64,000 nt of DNA, from assembly GCA_009741485.1 (NCBI GenBank), contig CM019216.1, positions 41,512,872-41,576,871 on the forward strand. The letters run 5' to 3'. The DNA comes from Malurus cyaneus samueli. Taxonomy: Eukaryota; Chordata; Aves; Passeriformes; Maluridae. A program made the position numbers and the translations under genes. Below, piece by piece: positions 24,901 to 37,400 of this stretch (the first letter of the stretch is position 1; each line of letters begins with the position of its first letter). The notes beneath the pieces were generated by a model. That model ran no database searches and had not been told where the DNA came from. It saw only the letters and a program-made list of their open reading frames with translations.

Positions 24901-27900
24901 AGGTGCTGCTGACAGCCCATGAGTCAAGGTCAGAGGAGGGAGGGATGTTAGTGAAGATTAATGACTGCGGTGGGGAATCTGTGACAGACTGCCTGCTCAA
25001 GGGAGCAAATTGGATGGATCTGTCTACAGACAGAAAGGAAAAGTATTTTTGATTTGAGGTCTTGGTGTTTATCTGGAAATGTACTGGAAGGGGAAAACAG
25101 CATTGTGAAAGCTGAGGCTGTTCCTAGACAGCATTAGTGATAATATCTTAAAAGCAAATGCTAGAGGAGCCAACTGTGTTAAATCCCTACTTCTGCTGCT
25201 CACAAACAGAGGAAATCAGGCAGCAAGTCATCTGAGGCTCTATTGACTGTGAAATTATTTCAGGGTCAGGAGAAAGGTTGCAAAATTATGCTGCAGAGCT
25301 AGGACTTGGGACTTCAGGAGTGGATTGTAACTTATTTAGGGAATTGATGGGCAGAATCCTGGAGAAACTGCCAAGAGAGGAAAAGTGCAGAGGAAAACTG
25401 GGTGATTTTTAAATAAAACTGAGATTTCATAATCAGCTACCTTGTTATGAAAGAAGACCAGGGAGTTTAGCAGAAATTTGGCCTTGTTTGCCTTGGAAAG
25501 GAACTTCTTGAATCCAAATACAAAAAGGAAAGATTGCAAGTAGTAGAAACATGGGCAGGCCACAGAGGTGGAGTATAAGAGTTCAGACCCATAGTGGTGA
25601 AATTAGGAAGGTCAGAGGCCAGCTGCAGATCCAATTAATGTGGGGCACGAGGGCTAAGAAGGTAAGGACACTGAATGTTAGAGCTTCTCTGCAGAGACAC
25701 TTCTGCCAGGAGGGCCCCGACCTCCAGCAGTCCTCTGGAACCTCTGTAACAGTTTTCAGTGGGAAGACATAGAATCATGGAATTTTAAGGGGTTGGAAGG
25801 GACCTTAAACACCATTTAGTACCAACCCCTCCTGCCATGGGCAGGGACACCTCCCACCAAACCATGTGGCTCAGGCTTTACCCAACCTGGCCCTGAACCA
25901 CCAGGGTTGGGGCATCCACAGCCTCCCTGGGCAAATCTGGTCTTTTGTGTAAAGAAGAAGAAAACCTGATGACAATATTTTTCATGAATCCACTGATTTT
26001 ATTTTTATTAAGGACACTGTAATTAGGGTGAACCAAGTGTATGAATATAGTATGAACCAGAATCCCCATTTGGTATAATAGTGTTCATCACCATTAAGAG
26101 GGCTTCATTTTGGAGGAGTACACTGCTTGTTTTTTTTGGATGAAATTTCTTCAATTTTTCCTATTCACATTTCCTGTTTCCCCAGAGACACAGTAATACA
26201 AATTTATTGCCAAAGGCTGCACTGCTTTATACTGCAAAGTTTGAGCATTTGAAAGTTAAAATGAGATCTAAATAGTTGCACGTTTTTACAATTGTATTTA
26301 CTTCCAAACCATGTTGCTTCCTGGGGAAATAGATCCTTGAGGGTCTACTCTTAGCAAAGTCTTCTTGAGCAGGAACAGCTGCAGCTCGTGCAGGATGAAA
26401 ATACCAGGCTTAGCAAGCTGGTGTGTAAGCTAAAGGTTCTGAATTGTTGGAAGAAAAACACTCAGATGGCACAGCTCTTGGCTAAGCTCAGAGATTCTGA
26501 GAAGATGATATTTCCTTACTATTTCATCTGTTATTATGTCTAAATTTTTGCAAAACTCGTGGTCAAATTGGAGAGGCTCATGGAAAAATGGTGAGCCTAT
26601 GGGGGCTCTTGGCAACTGCAGATTTTAGGTAAAAATTCTAGTTTTTTTCCCTATTGTAATATAGGTATAATTGTGGCTTTCAAATTGGAAGAATGTGAAA
26701 CAAATCTTTAATGCTTCCTTGAAGCAAGAATTTTGGGAGTATGTATAGCCTATAGTATTCCTAATTCTGTCGTTGACTCAGAAGTTATGACATTGTATCA
26801 AAATCTACTATTTCATAACTGACCAGAAGGTATGAAACAGAAGACAGGCAGACATGAAATGAAAATGAACTAGATTGTTGTTTTGGGAAGTGATGGAGTT
26901 TGTTTTCTTTCTTTAAATTGGTATTTGCTTAAATGAAGCAGAACACAGCATGAGGTTTATAATTTTAATTAAATAAATACAAGATTAAGGACAAAAATTA
27001 CTAAATTAAACTAAAATGAAGATAGATGGAAAGAAAAGTGCCTCACTGCTTTAAATGAAGCTGATTAGAATTGAACAAACAGGTTATTGATTGTTATAGA
27101 GGCTAATTAGCTGCACATGTCAAAGGAAAGCAGAATGGATCATATTTGTTAACTTGAAAAGGGTGAAAACAAAATGGGCTTTCTGTGCTTGTTAATTTTA
27201 AACCATAATAAAAAGAGATGTGCATGCACTTAGTTCAGCTGTATCAGAGAGATGCTAAATCATCAGAATATTTTACTAAACAGCTTAGTCAAAATCTGAC
27301 TGAATTACTGCAAATTTGTAGATTTAAATAAGAAATGAGAGCTATCTTCACAGGATTTAAAAGAAAAGTCTGAAATGAAGAAAAATTATTGTAAGAATTT
27401 GTTTGGTTTTTTTTTTTTAAATTAAAAACTAGCTCATCTCACTCTGACAGAACTTCCTTGTGTTTGACTTCGGAATGATCTTGAAGATCTAAGAATTTGT
27501 ATTTCACTGTCCCTCATTCCAAGTGCAGAGGATCCTGGACCTTGCTTTTTCCAATTCAAATGAGTGGGAAAGGAGAGAGGACTGCTGAATCAGAGCCTGA
27601 CATAGTAAGGTGTATATATACACACATTTATGTTTGTGTTTAAAAGAAACCAAAAAAACTCTGCCTGGAAAGAAAACAAGCTTCATCACACACAAGAGAC
27701 AATGAAGGCATAAACAGATTAGTAGATGGACAAGTCTCTGTAATGCGTAAGAAAGATCAAGTTTTGCATTGCTCTGAGCTTATTTGCACACAAGAGCTTG
27801 AATTGCTGACATGTAAATGTAATTACAGATGTACAATTGTACCCATAAGAAAGATCATCTTACATTTTCCCCTTTCCACCTCTTGTCTATCCGCTTCCCC

Positions 27901-30900
27901 ACTCTGCTTTAAAAAAGGTCCAGCTTTTCTTAGCAGATAGGAACAATTCAATCCCAGTTTACTCAAAACTCTCTGAGAGATTTACCTTTCCAGAAACCCA
28001 CTTCTCTATGAAAGAGAGAAAATGGCTGCTCTTGCATTGTTTCTGTTATGTGCTTTCTATTTACAGGAAGCTCTTCAAAGCAAAAAGGACTGTCTGAATG
28101 CTGCTTCGTTTCAGGGGCAGCTCATGTCTGTAAGAAAAACTCTTGCAAAATCTCAAGCAGACACTGTCAAGCTAGAGAAATGGCTTCATAAACTGGTATC
28201 TGAATTCAACAGTTCCTGAATTCTCCTCCATCTCGCTTTGATTAGGAATTTGCCTGCTGTTATTCTAGGAGAGAAATGGATTAAAAACTAACTACATAAT
28301 ACAGTTACTGAAGCTGGATGTGAATTTCATGGCATTGAAACAATGTGTTTGTCTGAGTGCTTTCACCATCACAGGAAGAGAGAACCAGGGAAGAAACTGT
28401 AGCATTCTGGAAGAAGTCTGAGTCACTCCAAAATGACATCTACAGGTACTACATCTATGTATGTCATCAACTGTTTTAGTAGCATAAAAGACACAATATT
28501 CTGTTCCACAGATTAAAAAAAAATAAATTACAGATGTTGAGGTTATTAGTCTTCTACCCAATCATTAAATTTCAAGGAAACATACAGGGACATTGTCACT
28601 AAAACCAGAAGAAATTCATTACTCTTTTTTGTTTTGTTTTGGTTTTGTTTTTTTTTTTCAATCTGAATACTTTTATGGATATATCACCACCCTGACAAGC
28701 TGCCTTTCACTTCCACACATGGCTGCACATGATGATACGGCCCATTCCTCACAGTCAGACTGAAAAGCACACCCTTCACTTGCAATATAATTAATGCCAG
28801 GTGACATTACTGTATGGAAAATAAGTGTTGTCAAACCAACCTCATTTCATTCTGCTGATAAAATTACAAGTTAGATAGATAAACATTATGGTAGAGATGT
28901 AATGTATATTTGGAAGGGCTGTGTGGGTTAGCTGCACATAAATTTTGTTATTTTAAATTTCAGTATTACCATATCAATAAAAAAGCTAAATGGACTGAGA
29001 GCTAGATTTTTTTTGACATACAAAAATGTATCATTTTTATTAAATTTAGTTGGTTTCTGATGGATTTCTGCAAGGGTTGGTAGCAGAGCTATCAGTATAC
29101 ATTTTTGTCAGTGGTTTGGAAATAAATATAAAATTATAGATTATAAAAATAACCAATGACATATTTGGGGAGGAATGTTAGTCAATTTGATAAGGCACAC
29201 ACAGTGAAGAACGATGTGGGCAGAGCAGGAGAACAGAATCTCACAGGTAACTCAGTACTTTGGTTATCCCTCTGAGAAGCATTTCAATGCCTGCTTAGAT
29301 GAAGAATGAGAAGAAAGCAGGGCTTGTGCAGATCTGGGTGACTGCATCCCTGGACAGAACAGAATTGAACAGACAGATGACTGACTGTGTAGTGTGGTAC
29401 TGGAAAGGATGGATGCTGCAATCTTTTAGTTTATAAAAAGGAGAACATATTAAAAAAAGACATATGTGCAGACATATTAAAAAAAACAAGTTTGTAGCTC
29501 AATGTACAACACAGAAATACTGCTGCTGGTTCCACAGTGTACAACCTAAAACAGATGAGAAAAAAATGAGGGAGTATAAAGAGCTGCAAAAATTATTTGA
29601 GGGCTGCAGTAAATGCTTTCTAGCAGAGGGCTCAGTCTGTTTAGAGTATCTGAAAGCAGAATGACATGACTACAGTCTACAGATAATTATGTTGGGATAG
29701 AAGATCAGACATTAAAAGGTACTTAGGAAAAGTGAAGCTTCAAAGTTGAGGCCAGAAAATTTGAAAAGGGGAAAATTAGAAACAATGTTTCCCACATGTG
29801 ATTAAGCAATGACAATATGGCTAATGAAGTATCATAAAGAACAAATGCCTTTTTGGGAAACATAGATTAGCCAAACAAACTTGCTCGTTCCAGTACAAGG
29901 GAATAGAAGGTAAATGTGATACTAAAAATCACATGTGGTAGATCAATTGGTGCATTCTGAGCTTATCAGTCTATGAAACTCCAGCCTTTGTAAGGTTCAG
30001 AGATTTCGCCAGTGAAAAATGTTTGGGCTGTGACTGCTTTAAATTCTGTATGTTCAGATTTTTCAGCAGAGTGGAATTGACTTTGGCTAATAAATAGGTT
30101 TTTTCACTGACAAGCTGTCAATTTACTTCCAGAAGATTCACTGCATCTATCATCTTTCTAGCAGCAGCTTTTGTTGGTTTTGTTTTCTTTTGGTTTCTGA
30201 CATCAGCTTCTGGTTCTTTCCTTTCTTCCTTTCTTTCCATTATGATGGTTATTTACCAACAGCAAGCTTCATTCCACAGCCCTTGGCTGTACAGAAGGGT
30301 TTGATCTGATATAGATGACTTGTAATTCCACTGCATTTGATTGAAATACAGATTCTAACATGTAGCCATGCTGTCTCTCTCTACAAAGTTGTGCTTATGT
30401 GGAGGGCATATTTCCTTTTTTTATACGTTGTTTTAAAAACAAGTTTCACATGCAGAACAGAGGCTGGTTCCAGAAAGTAAATTACAGCAGAATAAGGAAA
30501 TTGGAAGAAACTGAACTTTTTGTTTATTTGCAGTTGAATAAGTTCTCCACATGAATGTTGTTTTGAGGCTTCTCTCTCTAACAAGCAATGATATAAATAC
30601 AACATTCTGTTCATACCTCACCCTACCCTTCCCTTCTGTTCCCCATTTTCACAACCCAGATTTTATTTTGGGGATTAGGTCTGACTGGGTTTTTTAGATA
30701 TTAGTGTAATTCAGATTTGTTTACTGACATTTCATTATCTTCAGCACCAATTAAGACAATGTGGGCTGGGTCTGTCTTCATTCAGAGCTCACAGGGAAGT
30801 GGTCACAGCACCAAACCTGACAGAATTCAAGAAGCATTTGGACAATGCCCTCAGGCACAAGATGTGACTATTGGGCATGGTCCTGTGCAGAGACAGAAGT

Positions 30901-33900
30901 TGAACTCAAGGATACTGATGGGTCTCTTCCAACTCTGCATATTTTGTGATTCTATGTCTTTCTGATACTTCTCAGGACCATCCTGTTGAGCCTGGGTCAG
31001 TATCTTTAGTATCTTTGCTGTAGAAAGTGAGCAGTATTATCCATACTTTAGAGGTAAACTGCCTAAGAATCTGTGTAAGGTGCTGGTGCAGAGTGAATGT
31101 CAGTGTGCAGTGTCAGAACATGCTGGCAGCTCTGGGGAGAGTGAGGGTGGTGCAGCTAAATCAGCAGCTTTGGTGGCTGGGTTTGGTGGCTCTGGAGGAT
31201 CTGGAAGTGCCCCAGGACTCTGCCATAATGGCCACTCTAATCACAGGCTAAGCAAAGAGTTTTGGAGCCTCTTTGGGCTCTGCCTCACTGCTGGGGCCAT
31301 GTTTCCAGGTCTGCAGTGCCTGTGACATTTTCCAGGCAGGGCTTTGACACCAGTGCTGCAGAGCTGACAAACTGCTGTCCTGTCCTTTGGCTTTATCTGC
31401 TCTGCAGTGGACATGAACTCCCTGCCCCTACCACTGTTTCCCATTGTTTCACACTGTCACACATTACAACACTGTTCCCCAAACTCTGCACTACCAAATG
31501 AATGTACTGGGAAGGGAACTGCTTTAATCCAGTTGGACCACAAAAATGGCATTACTTTTCACTAAACTGATGCCATTGTACTGAAGTGATGTATTGAGTC
31601 TAAATCTTAGTGCACATTTGCTAATCATTGATTTAGTGTGTCTGAAATCAGATCCACTCTTAAGATTGTCTCCAAGTAAAAGGTGCTGTAGAGCTTTAAG
31701 TGCTTCAATTTAAAAACAGTTTTGGCCAAGTAAATACAACCTCTGTGTATAGCACAGCTGGTAGATGAGGCTCTTGGCTGTGAAATGTGCAGTGCTGCTT
31801 TTGTAGTACAGCCTGCAGAAAAAAAAATACTGTTTGGAAACCACTTGATTAGACTTTAACTAGATGAATCCATCTACTGACAATTTTGCTACCTCAAAAG
31901 CCTCCTTACCCTTGCTTTCTCGCTCTACCAAGAAAAAGGCTTTATAAGTGTATCTCCTCCAAATCAAGCAAAATACATTTTGTCTTCAATCTCTTCAAGC
32001 ATCAAGGTGAAAACATGAACTGTTTATTTTCCAGAGTCAGGATGACAAATGCCATTCTGCTGGGAATAATTTCTCAGGCTTCTGGCATGTTTTCTAAACA
32101 AAATCATATGAGAGACTTTTACACAGCCGCAGCAGTTGGTGCAGGCACATGAGGCCACTGATTTCATAGGTGTCTATCTGTGATGGGGTTCTGAACTGTT
32201 TTGCTTTGTTTAAAAAATAACCCAAGAGATCAGAGATGTCAATAGCTGTATTAGCCTTTGAGGAGAGCAGAATTGAAAAAGGTAACTGCAGTGCACATTT
32301 TTACTGCCACACAACAGCCTCAGCTGCAGCTAGCACCTATGTTGTCATTAACACTAACAAACCTCAAATATAAATTTAGTTAGTAAATTACAGTCTGTGT
32401 GAGAGGTGAGGGAAGAGCTGCTGGTATTTTCCACACATCTCTGCCCTGAAAATTGGTGTAGGACTTTGTCTAATTAGGGTCACCTGCAGAGAACAGTGAG
32501 GAAAAGGCCTCTTTATTGTTTTTAACTTCCTGTAGCAATGCCTGAAATGCAGATTCCTATGAAACAATGAGAATATCAATTTGCACTATTCATGCTGTAC
32601 TTTGCATTCAGAGGGATTAATGATATGTTTAGCAAAACTGTAATTATGGATCATTTCAACCAGAGAGAACTGGCAGCCACTCATTCATGAGTGCACAAGG
32701 CAACATCTTTCCCTTCTAATCTAGGCCCCTGCTTTGAGGCAGAGCTGTGGGATGTTGAAGTTTTGCTGCTGCCATTAATCCTTTCACCATCCTTTAGATA
32801 CAAAGTCAGTTAACCCAAGAGTGCAGTTTAAGATGGGAGACAGGCTGATGAACTGCAGAGTCAAGTTTATGATCTGGAAGCTGCAGTTTCCCAGAGGAAT
32901 GTGACTGCAGATAAAGACAGGTTGTGAGTTATGTGTCCATGTCTGTATCCCCCTTTAACCTTTGAAGGAACAGGCAACTTAAGCCAAATACAAAAGAGGA
33001 GAAGACCTGCTCTGTAATGAAAGCATTTAGGCAGAGGAGAAAGACCAAAAACAACCTTCAGGCAAAGTCAGACAACTCAAAAGTCATATATATGCTTTCT
33101 GATATTACGGTCCAACACAACCCAGTTAATACTTCAAACCATAACTTGAATTGTCTTGTTTTGCAGGGATATTATGGAAAATAAAAGGGGAGCTGCATTT
33201 AGCGGGGAGACAAAGGATCCCAAGTGGTAGGAAATCAGGCTGCAGTAGTGGTTCTGTTCTTGGAACAGCCTACTTAGAAATCATGTGGGGCAGTCACACA
33301 AGACTGTGCCCTTGTAATTCAATTAGATATATGCCTATGATTGCAGGTGGTTTTAGAGGCTTTGAAAACGGCAGTGAGAGCTTTCTAGCCCTTAATTGAA
33401 TTAACCTGGAACTTAAAACCTTTTAACAGAAATCTTTCTTCTCAGCTGTTTGTTATGTAACTTTTAAAGGTAATGCTTATGTAATTAATGTAGTTCTAAA
33501 AGCTTAATTAGGTATTTCTACTTCTACCTGTCCAAAGTTTCTGCTTTTTCTCTGCATTATTAAAATCCTACTGTCAGACAAACCCATGAAGAAAAATTGA
33601 TGGACAATACCTAAATTCCTAGTAAGTTATGTAAACAGAAAAGAACTACAGCGATCTCTCAAGGTCCATTTCTATGCTATGAAGAATATAAAGTACTACA
33701 GATTTAATTACAGTTTCCTTCTGAAGGAAAACGTTAGCTGTTCCTGCTGCAGGAAACTGAGAAATGCTCATTAGCACACTGCTAAAGACAAGACACAAAT
33801 TCTAGGAAAATAAAGAAATGGGAGATATCTTTAATTAATGCAAAAAAAGCTTAATTAGGCATTTCTACTCCTACCTGTCCGAAGTTTCTGCTTTTTCTCT

Positions 33901-34400
33901 GCATTATTAAAATCCTACTGTCAGACAAACCCATGAAGAAAAAATGATGGACAATACCTAAATTCCTAGTAAGTTATGTAAACAGAAAAGAACTACAGCG
34001 ATCTCTCAAGGTCCATTTCTATGCTATGAAGAATGTAAAGTACTACAGATTTAATTACAGTTTCCTTCTGAAGGAAAATGTTAGCTGTTCCTGCTGCAGG
34101 AAACTGAGAAATGCTCATTAGCACACTGCTGAAGACAAGACACAAATTCTAGGAAAATAAAGAATGGGAGATATCTTTAATTAATGCAAAAATATACTTG
34201 GTTTCTCTGGCTTTAAGTCTATCAAGTTTAGTGGAAAAGTTGGTGCAAAACTTGCAAGTCATACTGATGCCACTGAGCACAAAGAGATCAACTGTGACCA
34301 AAAGGAAATTTTTTTTTCCCCCCTGCAGTGAATTACTGTTGTTAAAGATGATGCAGAGCTGGAAAAATTGGCTGAGAAGCTTGGATTTCTCTGTTTGACA
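18814..34400 (+). CDS. CCDC162: Coiled-coil gene, probably CCDC162, partial and possibly decaying
   Basis: Plus-strand exons with good splice sites: 18814-18923, 22510-22613, 26355-26504, 28067-28195, 28375-28445, 32798-32920, 33167-33226, and possibly one starting at 34329. Their products are rich in Glu, Gln, Lys and Leu and look like one long coiled coil. Phases agree at 18923/22510 (0/0), 26504/28067 (0/0), 28195/28375 (0/0) and 32920/33226 after correcting one base. The gene lies tail-to-tail with CD164, the position of CCDC162 in other amniotes; the name rests on this synteny and the coiled-coil character, not on residue matching. Exon 26355-26504 lacks a GT donor and exon 32798-32920 has an apparent one-base insertion. 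Either the gene is degenerating, as human CCDC162P has, or the draft contains errors. Earlier exons were not recognised, and some internal exons are probably missed. Confidence 0.5.
19292..19311. other. Assembly gap (20 N)
   Basis: Twenty N bases. The true distance is unknown. It lies in the intron after the candidate exon ending at 18923. Confidence 0.99.
21265..21305 (+). repeat. A-rich (CAAAAAA)n simple repeat
   Basis: Poly(A) followed by three to four CAAAAAA units. Confidence 0.9.
22181..22262 (-). mobile_element. Short CR1 LINE 3' end, minus strand
   Basis: CACAGAATCGCAGAATGG, AGGTTGGAAAGAACC and CCCTGCTCAAGCAG match the reverse complement of a CR1 3' end of the type that reads CTCAAGCAGGG. 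About 80 bp remain. Confidence 0.8.
22510..22613 (+). CDS. CCDC162: Candidate CCDC162 exon
   Basis: 104 nt between acceptor CTGCTGTGACAG and a consensus donor GTAAGT. It reads IVEVCCGMIMEITALRVLLS then DLEDKNLGLKEQAG, leucine- and charge-rich. It starts in phase 0 and ends in phase 2. Confidence 0.6.
25768..25940 (-). mobile_element. CR1 LINE 3' end, minus strand
   Basis: Starts with TAGAATCATGGAATTTTAAG and GGTTGGAAGGGACCTTAAAC, continues through CCTGCCATGGGCAGGGACAC to GGGGCATCCACAGCCTCCCT. This is the reverse complement of the standard avian CR1 3' end; 5'-truncated. Confidence 0.9.
26355..26504 (+). CDS. CCDC162: Candidate CCDC162 exon with a lost splice donor
   Basis: About 150 nt of strongly coiled-coil sequence: QSLLEQEQLQLVQDENTRLS, then KLVCKLKVLNCWKKNTQMAQ and LLAKLRDSEK. 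The acceptor is CTACTCTTAG at 26354 (26359 is an alternative). The natural end after GAG AAG is followed by ATGATA where GTGATA or similar is expected. Ending there gives phase 0, which joins in frame to the exon at 28067, so a G-to-A change at donor +1 is the simplest reading. Without splicing the frame closes shortly after. Confidence 0.55.
28067..28195 (+). CDS. CCDC162: Candidate CCDC162 coiled-coil exon
   Basis: 129 nt, phase 0 to phase 0, acceptor TTCTATTTACAG and donor GTATCT. It reads EALQSKKDCLNAASFQGQLM, then SVRKTLAKSQADTVKLEKWL and HKL, with heptad-like spacing of Leu. It sits between two exons of matching phase and style. Confidence 0.65.
28375..28445 (+). CDS. CCDC162: Candidate CCDC162 exon
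   Basis: 71 nt between acceptor TTTCACCATCACAG and donor GTACTA. It reads EERTREETVAFWKKSESLQN then DIYR. It starts in phase 0, as required by the preceding exon only 179 bp away, and ends in phase 2. Confidence 0.6.
30775..30957 (+). mobile_element. CR1 LINE 3' end
   Basis: Contains the CR1 3' features GAATTCAAGAAGCATTTGGA, GGGTCTCTTCCAACTC and a terminal GTGATTCTATG. Severely 5'-truncated, as most CR1 copies are. It lies in the intron before the exon at 32798. Confidence 0.8.
32798..32920 (+). CDS. CCDC162: Candidate CCDC162 exon with an apparent 1-nt frameshift
   Basis: 123 nt between acceptor CCATCCTTTAG and donor GTTGTGAG. The first 15 codons read IQSQLTQECSLRWET; the next base (G at 32843) breaks the frame and brings TGA. 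Skipping it restores ADELQSQVYDLEAAVSQRNV then TADKD with a split Arg codon that is completed by the exon at 33167. The join makes the frameshift reading convincing; whether it is biological or an assembly artefact cannot be told here. Confidence 0.55.
33167..33226 (+). CDS. CCDC162: Candidate CCDC162 exon
   Basis: 60 nt after a strong acceptor (TTGTCTTGTTTTGCAG), before donor GTAGGA. It reads, after the split codon, DIMENKRGAAFSGETKDPK. It starts by completing the codon left open by 32920 and ends in phase 2. Confidence 0.5.
33501..34193 (+). repeat. Direct tandem duplication, two copies of ~347 bp
   Basis: 33501-33847 and 33848-34193 are near-identical, beginning AGCTTAATTAGG and ending ATCTTTAATTAATGCAAAAA. 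About nine to ten differences were counted by eye, roughly 97% identity. TAATTAATG occurs at both edges (33482 and near 33836 and 34181), suggesting short-homology-mediated duplication. No exon was recognised inside. Confidence 0.95.
34329..34395 (+). CDS. Weak candidate coiled-coil exon
   Basis: A pyrimidine-rich acceptor (TTTTTTTCCCCCCTGCAG) precedes sequence that, in the phase left by the exon ending at 33226, reads ELLLLKMMQSWKNWLRSLDF before a TGA. No clear donor was found, so the end is arbitrary. It may be the last piece of the coiled-coil gene or chance. Confidence 0.2.
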
Positions 34401-37400
34401 CAGGAGCTCTGTCAAACTAGAGACACATAGTCTGAAATGTGTTAAAATTCTGCAATGTATTGTAGCTACCTGTTCATCTGTGACATTTTTATTCCTATGT
34501 CTAATATTAAATAGATACTGTGCAGTTTTGATTTTTTCCCTTTCAGAAAGGTAGAAGGAAGCTTGCACAGCTGTTGTCCCTCAGTACAAACAGCATAAGA
34601 AGTAATTTTCCAGATAATAAGTCAATATTAAATTGACTTATTAAAGTTTTTTTTTTAAAGCATTAGTACTAGTATTTCTGATAAGGCAATCCAGACTTGC
34701 AACATGTAAAGTTTTATCTTTTCTGTTAAATTGATTGCATCTGCCATTGACCTGACTTCAGACCTCTAGTTCTTGGCCAGATCTATCTGTATAGGGGTGG
34801 CACCTCTTACTTGAAATAGCTGTGTTGTGACTGTAAAGGCAAAGGTGTTTTTGAAACAGATTGTGTCATCTTCTGGAATTGCCCAGGCAGACTAAGACTT
34901 CATCCAGTTTGTAAGAATAACCTACAGAGTAACAGTCTGAGCAAGGTCCTTTAGGTTCTTCTCCAGTCCTTCTCCTTACATTTTCACATCTTCCTCTTCT
35001 TCCCTCTCCAGTGCCCTAGGTCCTGTCCTGTCTCAGCAGTGCAGAACAGTTGCTGCATTGCTTTCTCAGTTCATGCAATGTTTGCACAGGCAGCCCTCTC
35101 AAGCCCCTGCTGCAGAATGAGTGGGCACCTGATACAGCCAGCCAGACTGGGTGGATGTGTGCCCTGGACAGCTGCCAGCTGCTCTCCTGCTGTTTCAGCA
35201 GAAGGCCAGAGCCCCTTGAACATGCACCCTAAAATAATGCCAGAAACCACAGCTAACACCTTGGATCACATCTGAGAAGGAAGAGCAACTTGTCTCAACA
35301 TATTAAGCACAGGATTACAGCTACACAGCAAAAACACCCCCATCTTTTTAGCTATAGTTGGAGATGCTGACATTGTAACACTTCTTCACGCTATCACATC
35401 ACACTGCACACAGGTATTAATCAAGGCTAAATCACATCAAAGCTGATAGCAAGCAAAGCCTTTGAATCAGTGGGGATTTTTCTTAGTAGTTGAAGGGCTA
35501 GCATTAAGTGGGGACATCTCTGTTTTCAGAAACTAAACTGAAGACTGGAATTCACTAGGGAATTTGGCGTCACTGGGAACAGATCTCTACCTTTTACCAC
35601 CTTTCTGTATCTTTTAATCTTGGCTTTCAACAGGACCAGAAAAGATGCAGTTGTGGGGAAAACAGACACATATAATAAAGCAGATTTGGGACAGCAGAAA
35701 TCTTCTGCTTCACTGAGATGTCTCCTGCTGCAGGAATGAATGCTGATATACTCATTACTATGAATTGAAAGGGCATGGGGTGAGCTGCAGAAATTTCAGA
35801 AAATGACAGGTTTTATGAGTAGTTGCAACTATCTGCAAAAAATTTATGTTCTACCTTCTGTCATGATCATACATGAACTGCTTTTTGCAGATTAAGCAAT
35901 GTATTCTTCAACTAGTATTATGCTGAGTGTTCACAACTCGGGGATCATTCTTTCCTTTTTTTTTTTCCTTTCACCCTAACACTTCTCTTACAGTTCAGAA
36001 ACACCAGCTTTTGCATTTACTTGAGCTCTGTTTTAATTCTGTGTAACTTCTCAGGTTCTGCAGCTCAGGTCAATAGCAACAGACTGTCAGCATTACCAGC
36101 AATATCCTCTGAATTTTAACCAAAGAACCAGCAGTGCCAGAGGAGGAAATAGTCTAAGGCCAAAGACAGTAAGTAATGATGGCATTGATAATAAGCTGAT
36201 ATGGTTGCAGAATGAGCAAATTTTTTGCTAGTTTGCAAGCTGTGATTTGTATACCCACCCTGCCAGGTTTCACGTGGACAGTAAGACAAATCCCTTTGAA
36301 GAGTTATCTTTGAGAGCAAGGTGATAGTATGCACTGCTAGTAAATGGGGAGAACAAGTTCCAAAAATTGACCTAGGAAAGGGAGCAGGAAGGAGGTATTT
36401 AGTTAGCAATGGTCTAAGAAATAATTTTTTTGAGTATTGTGCCATGATTGGTGACTTTTCATGTTACTTATGCTTCCAGGTGCCTAGCAGATGGAAGGAG
36501 AGAATGGCAGATAGGGTATTACTACACCTAAATGAAGTCTCTGCCTACTGTCCTCACACAGCTACAGCAACAAAAGCTGGTCCAGAAGTAAACCTAAATG
36601 TATTTTATAATCATTCCAGGTCATTTTAGAAAATGCCACTGAACTGGCAACCTTGAAGTAAGAGAATAATAACTCACAAACAAATCAAAAAGAGGCAGCA
36701 ATACTCCAGTGCTGTGCACATGTACTTCAAGGCATCTGGATGCAACGATCAATACCAGCTCCAGTCATTCAATCTGCTATCCGTGTAGGTACCGGGCAGT
36801 GCAGATCCTCCTCCTGAGCAAGAGCAGCACTTCACATCCTCCCTTCACAGACAATGCAGCACAGCACAGAAAGGCAAGGACATCAGTTAAAACTAAAAGG
36901 CTACCTGTGATTGGGGTAACCTTGGAATATGGTGGTGCAAAACACAGCTAAGTGCTTAGGGAAAAACACTGGTGTCTGGTGTTTAATTTGGGTTTTTTTT
37001 AAACTGCTTTCCTATTGTAACCCTTGCCTACCACATCCTGCCCAATGCAGTGCTCTCACCCCCAGAGGCTGCTGCCTGTACACCAAACCTTTCATGTCTG
37101 TTTAAAGATGACTCATCAAAAGTTTTGTCTTGACCTTCCCTAGCACATTCTCTGCCATCGACCTACAAAGAGGAAGAAGAGCAGCTCCTTCTGCAATGCC
37201 ACACTACCTAGAAGAAAACAGAAAAATGTTCCTAAGTTTATCTGCATTTATCTTACATGGAAAAAACTTGCTTTTATAGCCTAGCCAATAAAGGACTCAA
37301 AGTAGCTTTCAGTGATGTGTCAACTTGTATTGTACCTTTTGATCAGTGGCAATACTAACCGATGTGCCTTTTGGCATCTCCACATCCCTGGATGCTTTTG

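Noticed and set aside
34149..34568. Minus-strand frame of 139 codons
   Set aside because: Overlaps the end of the tandem duplication and a candidate plus-strand exon; composition is not protein-like.
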